Below, in pieces: positions 33,221-41,602 of a stretch of DNA of 64,000 nt. Position numbers and translations under genes: made by a program. The stretch is taken from positions 124,001 to 188,000 of the forward strand of contig NZ_AOLP01000001.1 in assembly GCF_000337795.1 (NCBI RefSeq). Direction: 5' to 3'. The stretch is from Haloferax denitrificans ATCC 35960 (GTDB taxonomy: Archaea; Halobacteriota; Halobacteria; Halobacteriales; Haloferacaceae). The notes beneath the pieces are model-generated. The model did not search any database, was not told the origin of the DNA, and worked only from the letters and a program-made list of their open reading frames with translations. The stretch's first letter is position 1; every line of letters starts with the position of its first letter.

Positions 33221-35318
33221 TCTCACGCTCCAAGTTGCGAGCGAACTCGCTCGCCAACTCGTCGAGTGGTTGCAACAGCCAACGTCACCCGAAGGGGCTG
33301 CGGTGTACGCTGCCGGTGTACTCATCTCCATCGTCATTGCCATCGGTGCACAGAAACGCCGCTCTCCCGACGAAGAGCCCGAAGTCGACTTCGCAGCTGT
33401 CCTCGACGAAGAGACGATCCAAACAGGACATACTGAGCGACGGCTCCTCGAGGACGTTGCCGAGTCACACAAAACGACGATTGCACCCGCAGCTATCGAA
33501 TGGGAGACGCGTGCAGCCCGCGTGGGCGAGCAGTGGACTTCAACACTCACGATCACCGACTATCCTGATTACCCGAGTGACGGCTATCTCAGTGATCTGT
33601 TCCAGCTAACAGATGTCGAGTTCGACCTCACGGCCCACATCCGGCCAAAGAATCAGCTGCGTGCTCGAAACGAACTCCAAGAGATCGCTGATGACCTCCA
33701 AGTTGATGCTGACCTCGAAAAGAGCGTTCGAAGTGGGTATCTCCAACAACGAGCACAGCAAGCTGCGGCGACATACAATGCTGTCGAGAGTGGGACTCGT
33801 GTCTTCGACCAGTCGCTGTTCGTCACTGTCCGGGGCGACACACGCGATGAGCTCCACGATGCCGTCCAAAGCGTCAAAAGCGCACTTCGCGATGAGCCGG
33901 CCAGCCTCACACCGAAAACGGCGATTTGTAAGCAAGACCTCGCACTCCAATCTGCAGCACCGATTGGAGAGAACATCGGCGGTCGCAGCGCAATCGCACT
34001 TGGTGGGGCCGTCGGTGCACTCCTTGCCTCACCACACAACGCGACAATTCTCGAAGAAGGAGGCGTCGAATTCGGCATCCACAAAGACACCCACAGCCCG
34101 GTCGTTATCGACCCGTTTGCTCGCGAGAACGGCTATGCGATGTTCACCGTCGGCGATACCGGCTCTGGAAAATCATTTGGCTCGAAGCAGAACTTCATCC
34201 GGTCGATCGAACAAAGCACAGACCGGATCGGCATCATCCTCGAACCGCTCAACAATTGGGCTGGCGTCGCCAAGGCCTTGGACGCCAAACGCATCACCGT
34301 TGGTGGGACACTCGGGTTGAACCCCTTAGAGATTCGCCAGACTCCCGAACACGTCCAGCGAGCGATGGGTGAGGATGCGAGTCCGTTTAACGAAAAACTC
34401 GACGACGCAATGAGCTTCTTGACGAACTACTTCGCGCTCCGCGGCATCTCACTTGGTGACCGACGAACTACCCTTGAGCTGGGGCTTCAACAGGCGTACG
34501 AACGACAGGGGATCACCGACGAGATTGCCACGCATGGCAATCCAAGCCCGACGATTCGCGATATGATGGACGTCTTCGAGGAGATGATTGAGTCACCCAG
34601 TGAGTTCATCGTTCGGACGAACGCCGAGGCGAACAAACTACGAGAGGATGCAACGTGGCTCCTTGGACAACTTCGGCTGTTCGAGGAGGGTGGGCGGTAC
34701 GCAAACCTCGGAAGAGCATCCGAATTCAACATCCGCGACGAGAAGGTCATCTACCTTGACCTAGCCCAACAAGAAGGCAGCGTCAGCAGTAGTACCGCGC
34801 TGACGATGCAACTGCTCATCTCCTTGGTGTACGAACGTGCCAAAGAGACAGACAAGGAAGTCGTGTTCGTTATCGACGAAGCACGGTACATCATGCAGGA
34901 TGCCGCGAGTTTGGCGTTCTTGGAGACGGTGTTCCGTCATCACCGCCACCACGATCTCTCGATTCGACTCGTCACACAGACGGTCGACGAGTTCTTCGAA
35001 CACACGGAGTCCGAAGCGATTCTTGACCAGTGTGCAGTCAAGCAGTTCCACCACCTTGACGGAATGGACGAAACGTGGGCGACAGAGTTCGGGCTGAACT
35101 ACGCGCAGATGCGATTCGTCCAAGATGCGATTCCGGGGAATGAAGACGCTGGCTACTCCGAAGCGCTCGTTGGCGTCGACGGTGAGTGGCGCGGGATTCG
35201 CGTTGAGGCGATGCCCAAGGAGAAAGAAGTCATTGACTTCGACCCAACGGAATCGGCTGCTGGGTCGTTACCCGGTGGTGAGAGCACTCGTCGAGCGTAC
35301 AGGCACAGGCGTTCGTAG
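33213..35318 (+). CDS. VirB4-like conjugation ATPase
   Basis: The 701-residue protein has one N-terminal membrane helix (about 29-45), a VirB4 middle domain and a C-terminal HerA/FtsK-type ATPase. Walker A is GDTGSGKSFG (about 312-321). Walker B is VVFVIDEARYIM (about 549-560). A VTQTVDEFFEH segment and the C-terminal region GMPK..EVIDFDPT are also visible. It would energise DNA or pilus-subunit transfer across the membrane. It is the last gene of the 28.0-35.3 kb operon. Length and architecture fit archaeal VirB4/TraC. Confidence 0.88.
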   Translation: MRNLTLQVASELARQLVEWLQQPTSPEGAAVYAAGVLISIVIAIGAQKRRSPDEEPEVDFAAVLDEETIQTGHTERRLLEDVAESHKTTIAPAAIEWETRAARVGEQWTSTLTITDYPDYPSDGYLSDLFQLTDVEFDLTAHIRPKNQLRARNELQEIADDLQVDADLEKSVRSGYLQQRAQQAAATYNAVESGTRVFDQSLFVTVRGDTRDELHDAVQSVKSALRDEPASLTPKTAICKQDLALQSAAPIGENIGGRSAIALGGAVGALLASPHNATILEEGGVEFGIHKDTHSPVVIDPFARENGYAMFTVGDTGSGKSFGSKQNFIRSIEQSTDRIGIILEPLNNWAGVAKALDAKRITVGGTLGLNPLEIRQTPEHVQRAMGEDASPFNEKLDDAMSFLTNYFALRGISLGDRRTTLELGLQQAYERQGITDEIATHGNPSPTIRDMMDVFEEMIESPSEFIVRTNAEANKLREDATWLLGQLRLFEEGGRYANLGRASEFNIRDEKVIYLDLAQQEGSVSSSTALTMQLLISLVYERAKETDKEVVFVIDEARYIMQDAASLAFLETVFRHHRHHDLSIRLVTQTVDEFFEHTESEAILDQCAVKQFHHLDGMDETWATEFGLNYAQMRFVQDAIPGNEDAGYSEALVGVDGEWRGIRVEAMPKEKEVIDFDPTESAAGSLPGGESTRRAYRHRRS

Positions 35319-35321
35319 CTG

Positions 35322-35368
35322 AATTGAGGCGAGAGGTCCCCTTCTTCAGTGAGCGACCACCGCTCGGC
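35322..35368. repeat. IS605-type left-end remnant
   Basis: CTGAATTGAGGCG followed by GGTCCCCTTCTTCAGTGAGCGA resembles the left ends of the two TnpB elements (inverse of 44440-44481). No TnpB gene is attached. Confidence 0.5.
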
Positions 35369-35369
35369 G

Positions 35370-36764
35370 TCAGTTTGGTGAACTTGTCAGCATGTCTATT
35401 TTTTGCAGGTCAAAGAGTGTCCACGACGCATCGAGTTTGTCGGAAAGGCCGTCTGTGAACCCACTCTTCGAAAAGAGCACAAACCGTTCAGTCCGGTCTG
35501 GGCTGCCCCAGCGGACATGCTCTGTCTTCGCTTTAAGATCTTCAACAAGCGACTGCCCGGCTGGGGACGAGGTCCATTTGCACTCCCCGAAGAGGATTCG
35601 ATCATCAGCTGGTGACAGTCCAACGATATCGATCTCGTGTTCACCGTACCACCATCGTCCAACAGTCCCGTAGGGTTCGAGTTCATCACGTCGAACCGCC
35701 TCCCAGACGACCTCACGACAAACCCGTTCGAACACCGTCGAAACATGTGTTTGGAGGTCCGGGAGGATTGTTTCTTCGAGGACAATGTCTGGTACTTCAG
35801 TAATACTCGATCGGTTTGGTTCGACGTATCGGAACCAAAACCGAAGGAATTCGTCTGCAATTCGGTAGAGAGATCGCTTCGACTGTGGTGACGAGACAGT
35901 AACCGGCGTTTCTCGCTCGATGAGTCGAAGGCGACGCAGCGTCTGTAGATATTTCGAGAGTGGACCTGAGTTAATCCCAGTCATCCCCGCGATTTCATTC
36001 GGCGTCGTGTGTCCGGTTGCAATCGCCTCAAGGATACTCAGATACCGAGCTGGTGATCGAAGCTCAGTCCGCAACAAGAACTCCGGTTCATTGTACAACA
36101 ATGAGCTCTGCGAGAGGACCTGAGATTCAATGTTCTCTGCGAGTGTCTGTGAGTACGCAAAGAGTGTGAGGTACATCGGTGTCCCTCCGGTGATTGCATA
36201 CGACCGAATTGCATCTTCAATATCGTAGTCGATGACTGCCCGTGCGTCTCGAAAATTGAATGGCGCGATGTCTAGTTGCTGTGTACGACGTCCGTAGAGT
36301 GGGCTTTTGTGACCGAGGACATCGGACTCCATGACGCTAATACTTGACCCACACAGAATGAGCATTGCATCTGTCTGCTGGAGACGCTCATCAACGAACG
36401 ATTGTAGATACGACAATATCGACTCATTAGCGTCAATCAGGTACGGAAACTCATCGACGACGATGATGCGTGATTCTGATTCGAGTTTGTCTCCGAGATA
36501 GTCGAACGCCTCATCCCAGCCGTCGATGCGTGGAACCCGGTCGTCGAACTCTGCTGCGATTTGTGTGACGAACTTGGTGAGCTGTTGTGACTCTGCTTCT
36601 TGTGCAGCAAGATAGTATACGTGAGGATAATCACGACAGAACTGCTTCAGTAATTCTGTCTTTCCGACACGTCTGCGGCCGTAAACGACGATAAACGAGT
36701 GTGTGTCTGCCTCGAACCCCTCCTCCAGCGTCGTCAGTTCTGCATCGCGGTTGTAGAAGGTCAT
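35370..36764 (-). CDS. Archaeal-type ATPase fused to DUF234 nuclease-like domain (paralogue 2)
   Basis: The 464-residue protein has the same layout as the 22532 product. Walker A is GRRRVGKTEL (about 29-38) and Walker B is IIVVDEFPYL (about 98-107). A winged helix follows (ATGHTTPNEIAGMTGINSGPLSKYLQTL, about 245-272). A C-terminal nuclease-like motif is EIDIVGL...GECKW (about 376-396). The catalytic-type Asp, Glu and Lys are retained, so the nuclease-like fold may be active. It converges on the conjugation operon. A palindrome occupies its promoter. Confidence 0.9.
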   Translation of the reverse strand: MTFYNRDAELTTLEEGFEADTHSFIVVYGRRRVGKTELLKQFCRDYPHVYYLAAQEAESQQLTKFVTQIAAEFDDRVPRIDGWDEAFDYLGDKLESESRIIVVDEFPYLIDANESILSYLQSFVDERLQQTDAMLILCGSSISVMESDVLGHKSPLYGRRTQQLDIAPFNFRDARAVIDYDIEDAIRSYAITGGTPMYLTLFAYSQTLAENIESQVLSQSSLLYNEPEFLLRTELRSPARYLSILEAIATGHTTPNEIAGMTGINSGPLSKYLQTLRRLRLIERETPVTVSSPQSKRSLYRIADEFLRFWFRYVEPNRSSITEVPDIVLEETILPDLQTHVSTVFERVCREVVWEAVRRDELEPYGTVGRWWYGEHEIDIVGLSPADDRILFGECKWTSSPAGQSLVEDLKAKTEHVRWGSPDRTERFVLFSKSGFTDGLSDKLDASWTLFDLQKIDMLTSSPN

Positions 36765-36775
36765 TATCTAGGTAA

Positions 36776-36793
36776 TCATTACTACGATAATGA
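36776..36793. promoter_or_regulatory. Inverted repeat upstream of ATPase-nuclease gene 2
   Basis: TCATTA-CTACGA-TAATGA, 6-bp arms, is centred about 20 bp upstream of the start at 36764. It is a likely operator. No gene is seen in 36765-36968. Confidence 0.5.
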
Positions 36794-36968
36794 CTTATTG
36801 ATGCCGGTGTGGTACACTCACACAGCGTGTGGCAAAACTCCAAGCACACGAGGTATCTTCTCACAGACAATCTCCGCGTTCTCACACGGATTCGACTTGG
36901 CTCTTACCTCAATAAGCGGGAAGGCCGTGGGATACAACGTTGATTCTGTGTGGATCCCCCTCGAGGTA

Positions 36969-37106
36969 CTCCGCCTTGTTATAATTGTAGCGAAAATTTG
37001 GGAGGTGGTGTCGGGGTGGAAGACACTGGAGCAACGCGCGGCCTTGGTAGATGCGGCGCACCGAGGTGAGTTATCGGGTGGGCATGCTGGGAGTGTCAAT
37101 GTCTGA
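36969..37106 (+). pseudogene. C-terminal remnant of a DUF7342-like winged-helix regulator
   Basis: The open frame ends VVSGWKTLEQRAALVDAAHRGELSG and runs to the stop at 37106, overlapping the start of the disrupted 19504-type gene at 37099. Its composition and place match the C-terminal helix of the regulator that precedes the intact paralogue at 18959-19501. The N-terminal DNA-binding domain is lost. Confidence 0.5.
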
Positions 37107-37886
37107 GAGAGACTCCGACAGTACAGGTAGTATTGACAGCGATGTACTAGAGCGGATTGGTCGGCGATTGCGTGGCAGTGCTCGGTTTTCCAATGTGGAG
37201 TACCGCCCTTCGTATGCACCGAATGCTGTCGTCGCTGATTTCGATACTGGAGGCTTTGTTGAAATCCTCAACAAGTAACACATTCTGCCCCGGCTGCGGT
37301 CAATACAGAGGATTCATCCATCCAGTAGTTCGGTCAGAATTCCGCTGAGTAGATAGAGTGGAATCACCCACATGAGAATGAGACTGAAGATGCCAATTAC
37401 CATCTTCACTGGTCCATTGCTTCCGGACGCGGTCTGCACAAAATCATCACGACGAACCAGAGCGTGAGTGCCTGAAAGAACTCTGACTTGTTCATGGAGA
37501 ACGTGCCACTCGTCGATTGTGTTTTCAAAATCACTTCCAATATATTCGCAGGTTTACTGAACGCTCAAACTCGTGTCAGACGTTGCGGATTTCAACAGAG
37601 CCATACTGGATATCTTCCAGCGAGTGTGGAGCGTGCGTCTCTCCGTATTCGGTGGTTTGTGACGGATGATTTTAGCGTGCACTATTTGGAACAGTATCGT
37701 GACGGAAGATCGTGGGAGTGGCAGTGGGATCGACATCCGAACAGCCACAACGACCGCGAGCATTTCCATCCGCCGCCAGATGCGGCGACGCCTGGTGAGA
37801 ATATGGCGTTTGGAAGTGATTGGCGTGATGTTGTTTCGCACGTGGTCTCGAAAATGAGTGAGCGAATTCAGTCGTTCTGGAACTAG
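37099..37886 (+). pseudogene. 19504-type gene split by a 351-bp IS6-like element
   Basis: Codons up to 37251 encode MSERDSDSTGSIDSDVLERI and then GSARFSNVEYRPSYAPNAVVADFDTG. From 37611 the frame resumes as YLPASVERASLRIRWFVTDD and then WEWQWDRHPNSHNDREHFHPP, ending at 37886. Deleting the element (37252-37602) with one target copy joins GAT-ACT-GGA-TAT-CTT in frame with no other damage. The intact protein would be about 142 residues, like the 19504 product. The disruption is therefore recent. Confidence 0.9.
37252..37602. mobile_element. 351-bp non-autonomous IS6-like element with perfect target duplication
   Basis: The left end is GGCTTTGTTGAAATCCTCAA at 37252 and the right end is GCGGATTTCAACAGAGCC ending at 37602. 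The 8-bp duplication is ATACTGGA at 37244-37251 and 37603-37610. The left end carries the family's conserved 58 bp. On the minus strand the interior shows a frameshifted reading of a small membrane protein: MNKSEFFQALTL, then in another frame GSNGPVKMVIGIFSLILM and WVIPLYLLSGIL. This may be a decayed cargo gene. Confidence 0.92.
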
Positions 37887-38014
37887 GCGATCGACTTTCT
37901 TTCTGGGGAGTGACATCCATCTCGTCAGAACCGACGAGGCTTCCCCCACATGAGGAATACCAGTCAGTCGTCGTTCGGACACCGAAACTCAACCTACTCG
38001 TTTCTCAAACTGAC

Positions 38015-38062
38015 TTGACATCCTCCCCGCGCTGAGACACGAGGATTCCTCCCGCTGGAGTG
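38015..38062. repeat. IS605-type end remnant
   Basis: ACTTGACATCCTCCCCGCGCTGAGACACGAGGATTCCT has the look of haloarchaeal IS200/IS605 right ends, a conserved GACATCCTCCCC followed by a hairpin. No transposase or TnpB gene is attached. Confidence 0.45.
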
Positions 38063-38079
38063 GGATAGTTACTAGATTG

Positions 38080-38385
38080 TCAGAAACCGTATCGCTTGTG
38101 GGCATCGTCGATTGGTAATATCTCGAGGACGCGAACCTCTCTGTCCTCTTCTAAGACGGTGTAAATCGCAGTGTAGGTCCGCGAGACGTGCATTCGGAAT
38201 CTATCGCGTCGCCCGTCGATGGGCAACTTCTCTTTATCGCCGCGTCGGCATCCCGGATATGGACTTTCGCCCAAGTACCCCAGCTTCTCCTTGCAAATTC
38301 GTGTCGTCTTCTCATCGGCGACACTCAAGAACTCGCGTGGTTGATCAGCAAGAAGAACAGCGTAGTCGTCCTCAGACATCCTCAA
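38080..38385 (-). CDS. RelE/ParE-family toxin
   Basis: The 101-residue basic protein has the RelE pattern: an N-terminal helix pair (REFLSVADEKTTRICKEKLGYL), central strands with Arg (IDGRRDRFRMHVSRTYTAIYTVLEEDREVRVLEI) and a C-terminal KRYGF. It probably cleaves mRNA at the ribosome. The start is at 38385 or 38379. Either overlaps the antitoxin gene by a few bases. The toxin follows the antitoxin. Confidence 0.85.
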   Translation of the reverse strand: MRMSEDDYAVLLADQPREFLSVADEKTTRICKEKLGYLGESPYPGCRRGDKEKLPIDGRRDRFRMHVSRTYTAIYTVLEEDREVRVLEILPIDDAHKRYGF

Positions 38386-38566
38386 TCGGGGTTAGATCAT
38401 CACTATCTGCGTCCTCCAACTCTTGGAAGCGCTTTTCGAGGTCTTCACGACGACGGCTTTGGGCAAGTTCCTTGAGGAGATCGTCGTAGGTCTGCCCCGG
38501 CTTTTTCAGTTCGTGAAGTTCCTCCCGAGTCTCTTCAGTCACTGGAATTCGTTTGTCAGCGGACAT
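38372..38566 (-). CDS. Antitoxin of the RelE module (DUF7557-like)
   Basis: The 64-residue acidic protein begins MSADKRIPVTEETREELHELK, with KPGQTYDDLLKELA and a charged helix (REDLEKRFQELEDADSDDL). This is the common haloarchaeal antitoxin layout of a short ribbon-helix-helix-like N-terminus plus a toxin-neutralising helix. It overlaps the toxin gene start. Confidence 0.82.
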   Translation of the reverse strand: MSADKRIPVTEETREELHELKKPGQTYDDLLKELAQSRRREDLEKRFQELEDADSDDLTPIEDV

Positions 38567-38591
38567 GCGTTGTAAGGACGTATCGTCCTGA

Positions 38592-38850
38592 TAGTATTAA
38601 CAGTTTTGTCACCCCGCGGCTCGATGAGCCGATACTGGATCCCCCGCGTCGCACCTTCTTGTTCGATGAGTCAGTCCCCAAGCGCACCGAGATACTATAT
38701 TCCTCAGCGGTACACATCAGTCGATTCACGAACGCTCGGAACACCCAGAAATTGTGCGTTTTCGCGTTCGTCTCGACCGACCAGTGTGTTTCCAACACGT
38801 CCGTCAACGCCCAGACATACACCGATCCAAACACAAGTCTTACCTCTAGC
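38592..38850 (-). pseudogene. Possible transposase C-terminal fragment
   Basis: The minus frame contains LVFGSVYVWALTDVLETHWSVET and NFWVFRAFVNRLMC followed by a polar tail. The hydrophobic-then-basic pattern resembles the C-termini of haloarchaeal DDE transposases. No DDE residues are present and the upstream portion is absent. It lies beside the tRNA gene and other mobile-element debris. The identification is weak. Confidence 0.3.
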
Positions 38851-38868
38851 AATCGGGTATGATGTCGT

Positions 38869-38943
38869 AGCGGGATGGGATAGCCAGGAGATTCCGCCGG
38901 GCTCATAACCCGGAGATCGGTAGTTCAAATCTACCTCCCGCTA
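38869..38943 (+). tRNA. Initiator tRNA-Met (CAU)
   Basis: A 75-nt cloverleaf without an intron. The acceptor is AGCGGGA paired with TCCCGCT plus discriminator A. The anticodon arm CCGGG-CTCATAA-CCCGG has the three consecutive G:C pairs diagnostic of initiators. The T arm is GGTAG-TTCAAAT-CTACC. The A1:U72 pair and the TTCAAAT loop are typical of archaeal initiator tRNA. CCA is not encoded. It lies among toxin-antitoxin and mobile-element remnants rather than housekeeping genes. Confidence 0.88.
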
Positions 38944-39013
38944 TGGTTTTGCCGACCGCAACTCCTGAGCGACGAGTCTCTGCTCGGCGCGACCCACGAG
39001 GTCGGCCACAGAG

Positions 39014-39076
39014 AGCCGTGGATTTGAACCGGGGAGCGTCAGCGACCGGGGTGCAAATCCACCTCACCTCCCGCTA
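39014..39076. repeat. tRNA-like debris with a second CCTCCCGCTA
   Basis: The sequence GTGGATTTGAACCGGGG...GTGCAAATCCAC forms a hairpin and resembles an inverted tRNA T-arm. It is followed by ACCTCCCGCTA (39066-39076), identical to the last bases of the tRNA gene at 38933-38943. An IS6-like TGTTGAAATCC follows at once (39081-39091). It may be an attachment-site scar. The remaining intergenic DNA has no gene. Confidence 0.4.
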
Positions 39077-39180
39077 CTGCTGTTGAAATCCCCGATCCGA
39101 AATTGTGGAGTACGTCTCCCGAATGGTGTGGTGAAAAGGTGAACTCCGGTTTCGGCGTCGGAAGGTGGGTGACTGGCGGT

Positions 39181-40014
39181 TCAATTATCGGCCAACTCAT
39201 CGAATCTCTCGGCGACAACCGACCCGACTGCAGACCGCAACGTCTTCCAATCGATGTTTCCGTGTTCAAGTCGGGTGTACTCCTCTCGAACAATCATCTC
39301 GAATACACGTTCGTGAATCTCGGCAGTTGTGACCGCTTTTCCGTGCGTTTCGATGGCTTTGATGGCTCGGTTGACTCGTGGCTTGGTTACAAGGCTGTGA
39401 GAGACGACTGTTGGCTCACCGTTGAGTGGCTCGTGGTCGACCTGCTCTTCGATTCGGGTTTCTTCGATGAGTGCGCTTCCACCACGTCGGTTATTGATTA
39501 CAACACCTGCGGCGGGTCCGTCGTACCATGCAGATTCGGGAATCTCGAAGCGCTCGGGATGGAAGTCCCGGACGTTCACCTCCTTCTGGAAGACGTTCGC
39601 TGGCGCGAGGCCCAGACGCTCGAACACCCGTTCGGCTTTGTCGATGGGGAGGAGTCGTTCGTTGGCTTCGTCCCAGACAGCACAGCCAAGAAACGATGGG
39701 AGTCGGTCCCAGTCATAGTCGAGACCGACGTTGCACGGAGCCACACCGAAGAAGACGTACGCTGACGGGTCGTCAACAGCATCGTGGAACGCGTCACGGT
39801 CGAACTGCTCTCGGACGTGCCGAACAGCGTGTTCGTACGGCGGTGGCACGTCGTCGAAGACTCGGTCTCGGTCTCCGAAGACCAGAAGCCCCGATAGTTT
39901 CATCTGAAACCGCAACCGAAGTCCAGCGACGTACTCACGGAGCCACAAGTGCCCGCTCGACAGCAACCCTTCGGGGGCGTCTGCGAGTTGAGGCGTCGAT
40001 GGATACGGTTTCAT
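39181..40014 (-). CDS. RNA-ligase-like (nucleotidyltransferase superfamily) protein
   Basis: This 277-residue protein resembles the DNA/RNA ligase superfamily of covalent nucleotidyltransferases. Signs are a motif-I-like MKLSGLLVFGDR with the candidate adenylated Lys at about 39, AYVFFGVAP (motif III-like, about 85), GPAAGVVINNR (motif IV-like, about 165) and a C-terminal helical domain. The start is set at 40014, where MKPYPSTPQLADAPEGLL begins. Its substrate is unknown. RNA ligases of this kind are proposed to act in RNA or tRNA repair. A duplicate of its 3' end lies at 42726-42835. Confidence 0.65.
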   Translation of the reverse strand: MKPYPSTPQLADAPEGLLSSGHLWLREYVAGLRLRFQMKLSGLLVFGDRDRVFDDVPPPYEHAVRHVREQFDRDAFHDAVDDPSAYVFFGVAPCNVGLDYDWDRLPSFLGCAVWDEANERLLPIDKAERVFERLGLAPANVFQKEVNVRDFHPERFEIPESAWYDGPAAGVVINNRRGGSALIEETRIEEQVDHEPLNGEPTVVSHSLVTKPRVNRAIKAIETHGKAVTTAEIHERVFEMIVREEYTRLEHGNIDWKTLRSAVGSVVAERFDELADN

Positions 40015-40140
40015 GAATAGATATGGCCACCTTCCACCGCGAGACAGATAGTCTTGGTCGTGCCCTGATTCATCTCGTCGATATTCTGGACACGTGGCTG
40101 AGTGGTATCTACAGCACTTGCTGTGTCGGTTACAGAAACC

Positions 40141-40164
40141 CCTCCCACGTTGAGCCGTGGGAGG
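40141..40164. repeat. GC-rich hairpin, possible IS605-type end or terminator
   Basis: CCTCCCACG-TTGAGC-CGTGGGAGG has perfect 9-bp arms. Its placement between the RNA-ligase-like gene and the end of an ATPase gene is compatible with an insertion-element end or with a transcription terminator. Confidence 0.5.
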
Positions 40165-40210
40165 AACGTGACCGAAGCGTTGTATCGACGAGAACAACAA
40201 ACACAGGATG

Positions 40211-41584
40211 TCACTCGAACAGCGCTAACACATCTGACGGGGTGAATAGATGGACATCCTCGCGCTGTGCTGCACGCTCCACAAGTTCGTCTGTGAACCC
40301 AGACCGCGAAAAGAGCCCGTACGCAACGTCTCGATCAGAACCTTGCCAACGCACGTCCGGTTCAGTCGCTTCGAGGTCGTCTAGGAGCGACTGACCAACG
40401 GAACTAGTGGTCCACTTGCATTCCCCAAGGAAGAGCGTCTTGGTTTGCTGGTTCAACCCAACCACGTCAATTTCTTGCTCGCTGTACCACCAGCGGCCTA
40501 CTCGAGAACTGGAAACAGGGAATGACGGCGCTCGGACGGCCTGTCGACAGACTTCTTCAAACGCGAAGCTTGTGTGCGTTGGTAATGTCTCAGCAATCGA
40601 TTCTCGGACGGGTTCGGTTCGGCCTTGTTCGAGGGTTCCTCGGTTCGCCGAGACGTAGCGAAACCAAAACCGGACGAATTGGTCAGTCAGTTTGTAGACA
40701 CCGCGTCCGTCAGGATCTGTGACTGGTGTTTCGCGCTCGACAAGCGCTAACTGAGTCAGGTTTTGGAGATACCGTGAGATGCCACTTGCCTGCTTATCGA
40801 TACGATTCGCGATATCGGTCACACGAGTTGCACCGTTGGCAATCGCTTCAAGAATCGCCATGTAGGTGGTCGGTTCTCGGAGTTCCTGTCGGAGCAGGAA
40901 TTCAGGCTCTTCGTAGAGGAACTCACCCTTGGAGAGAATGTGTTGTTCGATGTTCGAAAAGAGGCTTTGAGTCTCGTCAAATTGCTCGAGATAGGCTGGA
41001 ACCCCACCGAGCACACTGTAGGTCTGGATTGTTGTGTCAGCATCATACTGCGGGAAGAATTTCGCCACGTCACCGATGGTGAGTGGTTCGAGTCGCCACT
41101 GTCCAGTTCGGCGTCCATAGAGTGGGCTCTCGTAACTCAAGACACCCTCTTCGATCATCGAGATCGACGAACCCAACAGAACAATCGAAATCTCTGTATC
41201 AGCGAGCACTTCGTCGACGGCAGTCTGAAATACAGATGGGATTGTCTCATCTTCCGCGACGAGATAGGAGAATTCGTCTAAGGCGACGACAAACGGGCCG
41301 TCAACTCGCCCCTTGAGATACCGAAACGCGTCCAGAAATGTGTCTACATCGGGTGGAACATCGTCGAAGTGGTCCGCGCACTGACGTGCAAATTGCGTTG
41401 CGTTGTGTTCTGGCCCTCGTTGGTCACAAAGGTAGTATTGGGTATCCTGCGCGAGCGAATCGAGTGCGGTCGTCACGAGCGTCGTTTTTCCGACTCGGCG
41501 GCGACCATACACAACGAGAAACTGCCGGTCATCTCGTCTGAGGTGTGCGGTCAGCCACTCCAATTCCCGCTCTCGGTTGATCAT
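40211..41584 (-). CDS. Archaeal-type ATPase fused to DUF234 nuclease-like domain (paralogue 3)
   Basis: The 457-residue third paralogue has Walker A GRRRVGKTTL (about 27-36) and Walker B FVVALDEFSYL (about 98-108). A winged helix follows (ANGATRVTDIANRIDKQASGISRYLQNL, about 243-270). The nuclease-like EIDVVGLN...GECKW is at about 370-391. It is closer to paralogue 2 than to paralogue 1, sharing GECKWT and FSRSGFT. An IS6-like element has inserted 62 bp upstream of its start, leaving only a short native promoter. Confidence 0.9.
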   Translation of the reverse strand: MINRERELEWLTAHLRRDDRQFLVVYGRRRVGKTTLVTTALDSLAQDTQYYLCDQRGPEHNATQFARQCADHFDDVPPDVDTFLDAFRYLKGRVDGPFVVALDEFSYLVAEDETIPSVFQTAVDEVLADTEISIVLLGSSISMIEEGVLSYESPLYGRRTGQWRLEPLTIGDVAKFFPQYDADTTIQTYSVLGGVPAYLEQFDETQSLFSNIEQHILSKGEFLYEEPEFLLRQELREPTTYMAILEAIANGATRVTDIANRIDKQASGISRYLQNLTQLALVERETPVTDPDGRGVYKLTDQFVRFWFRYVSANRGTLEQGRTEPVRESIAETLPTHTSFAFEEVCRQAVRAPSFPVSSSRVGRWWYSEQEIDVVGLNQQTKTLFLGECKWTTSSVGQSLLDDLEATEPDVRWQGSDRDVAYGLFSRSGFTDELVERAAQREDVHLFTPSDVLALFE

Positions 41585-41602
41585 TATGCAGTAGATTATA
41601 TT

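Noticed and set aside
38592-38850. A firm identification of a DDE transposase at this site.
   Set aside because: Only a hydrophobic C-terminal pattern is visible. I kept it as a low-confidence fragment rather than naming a family.
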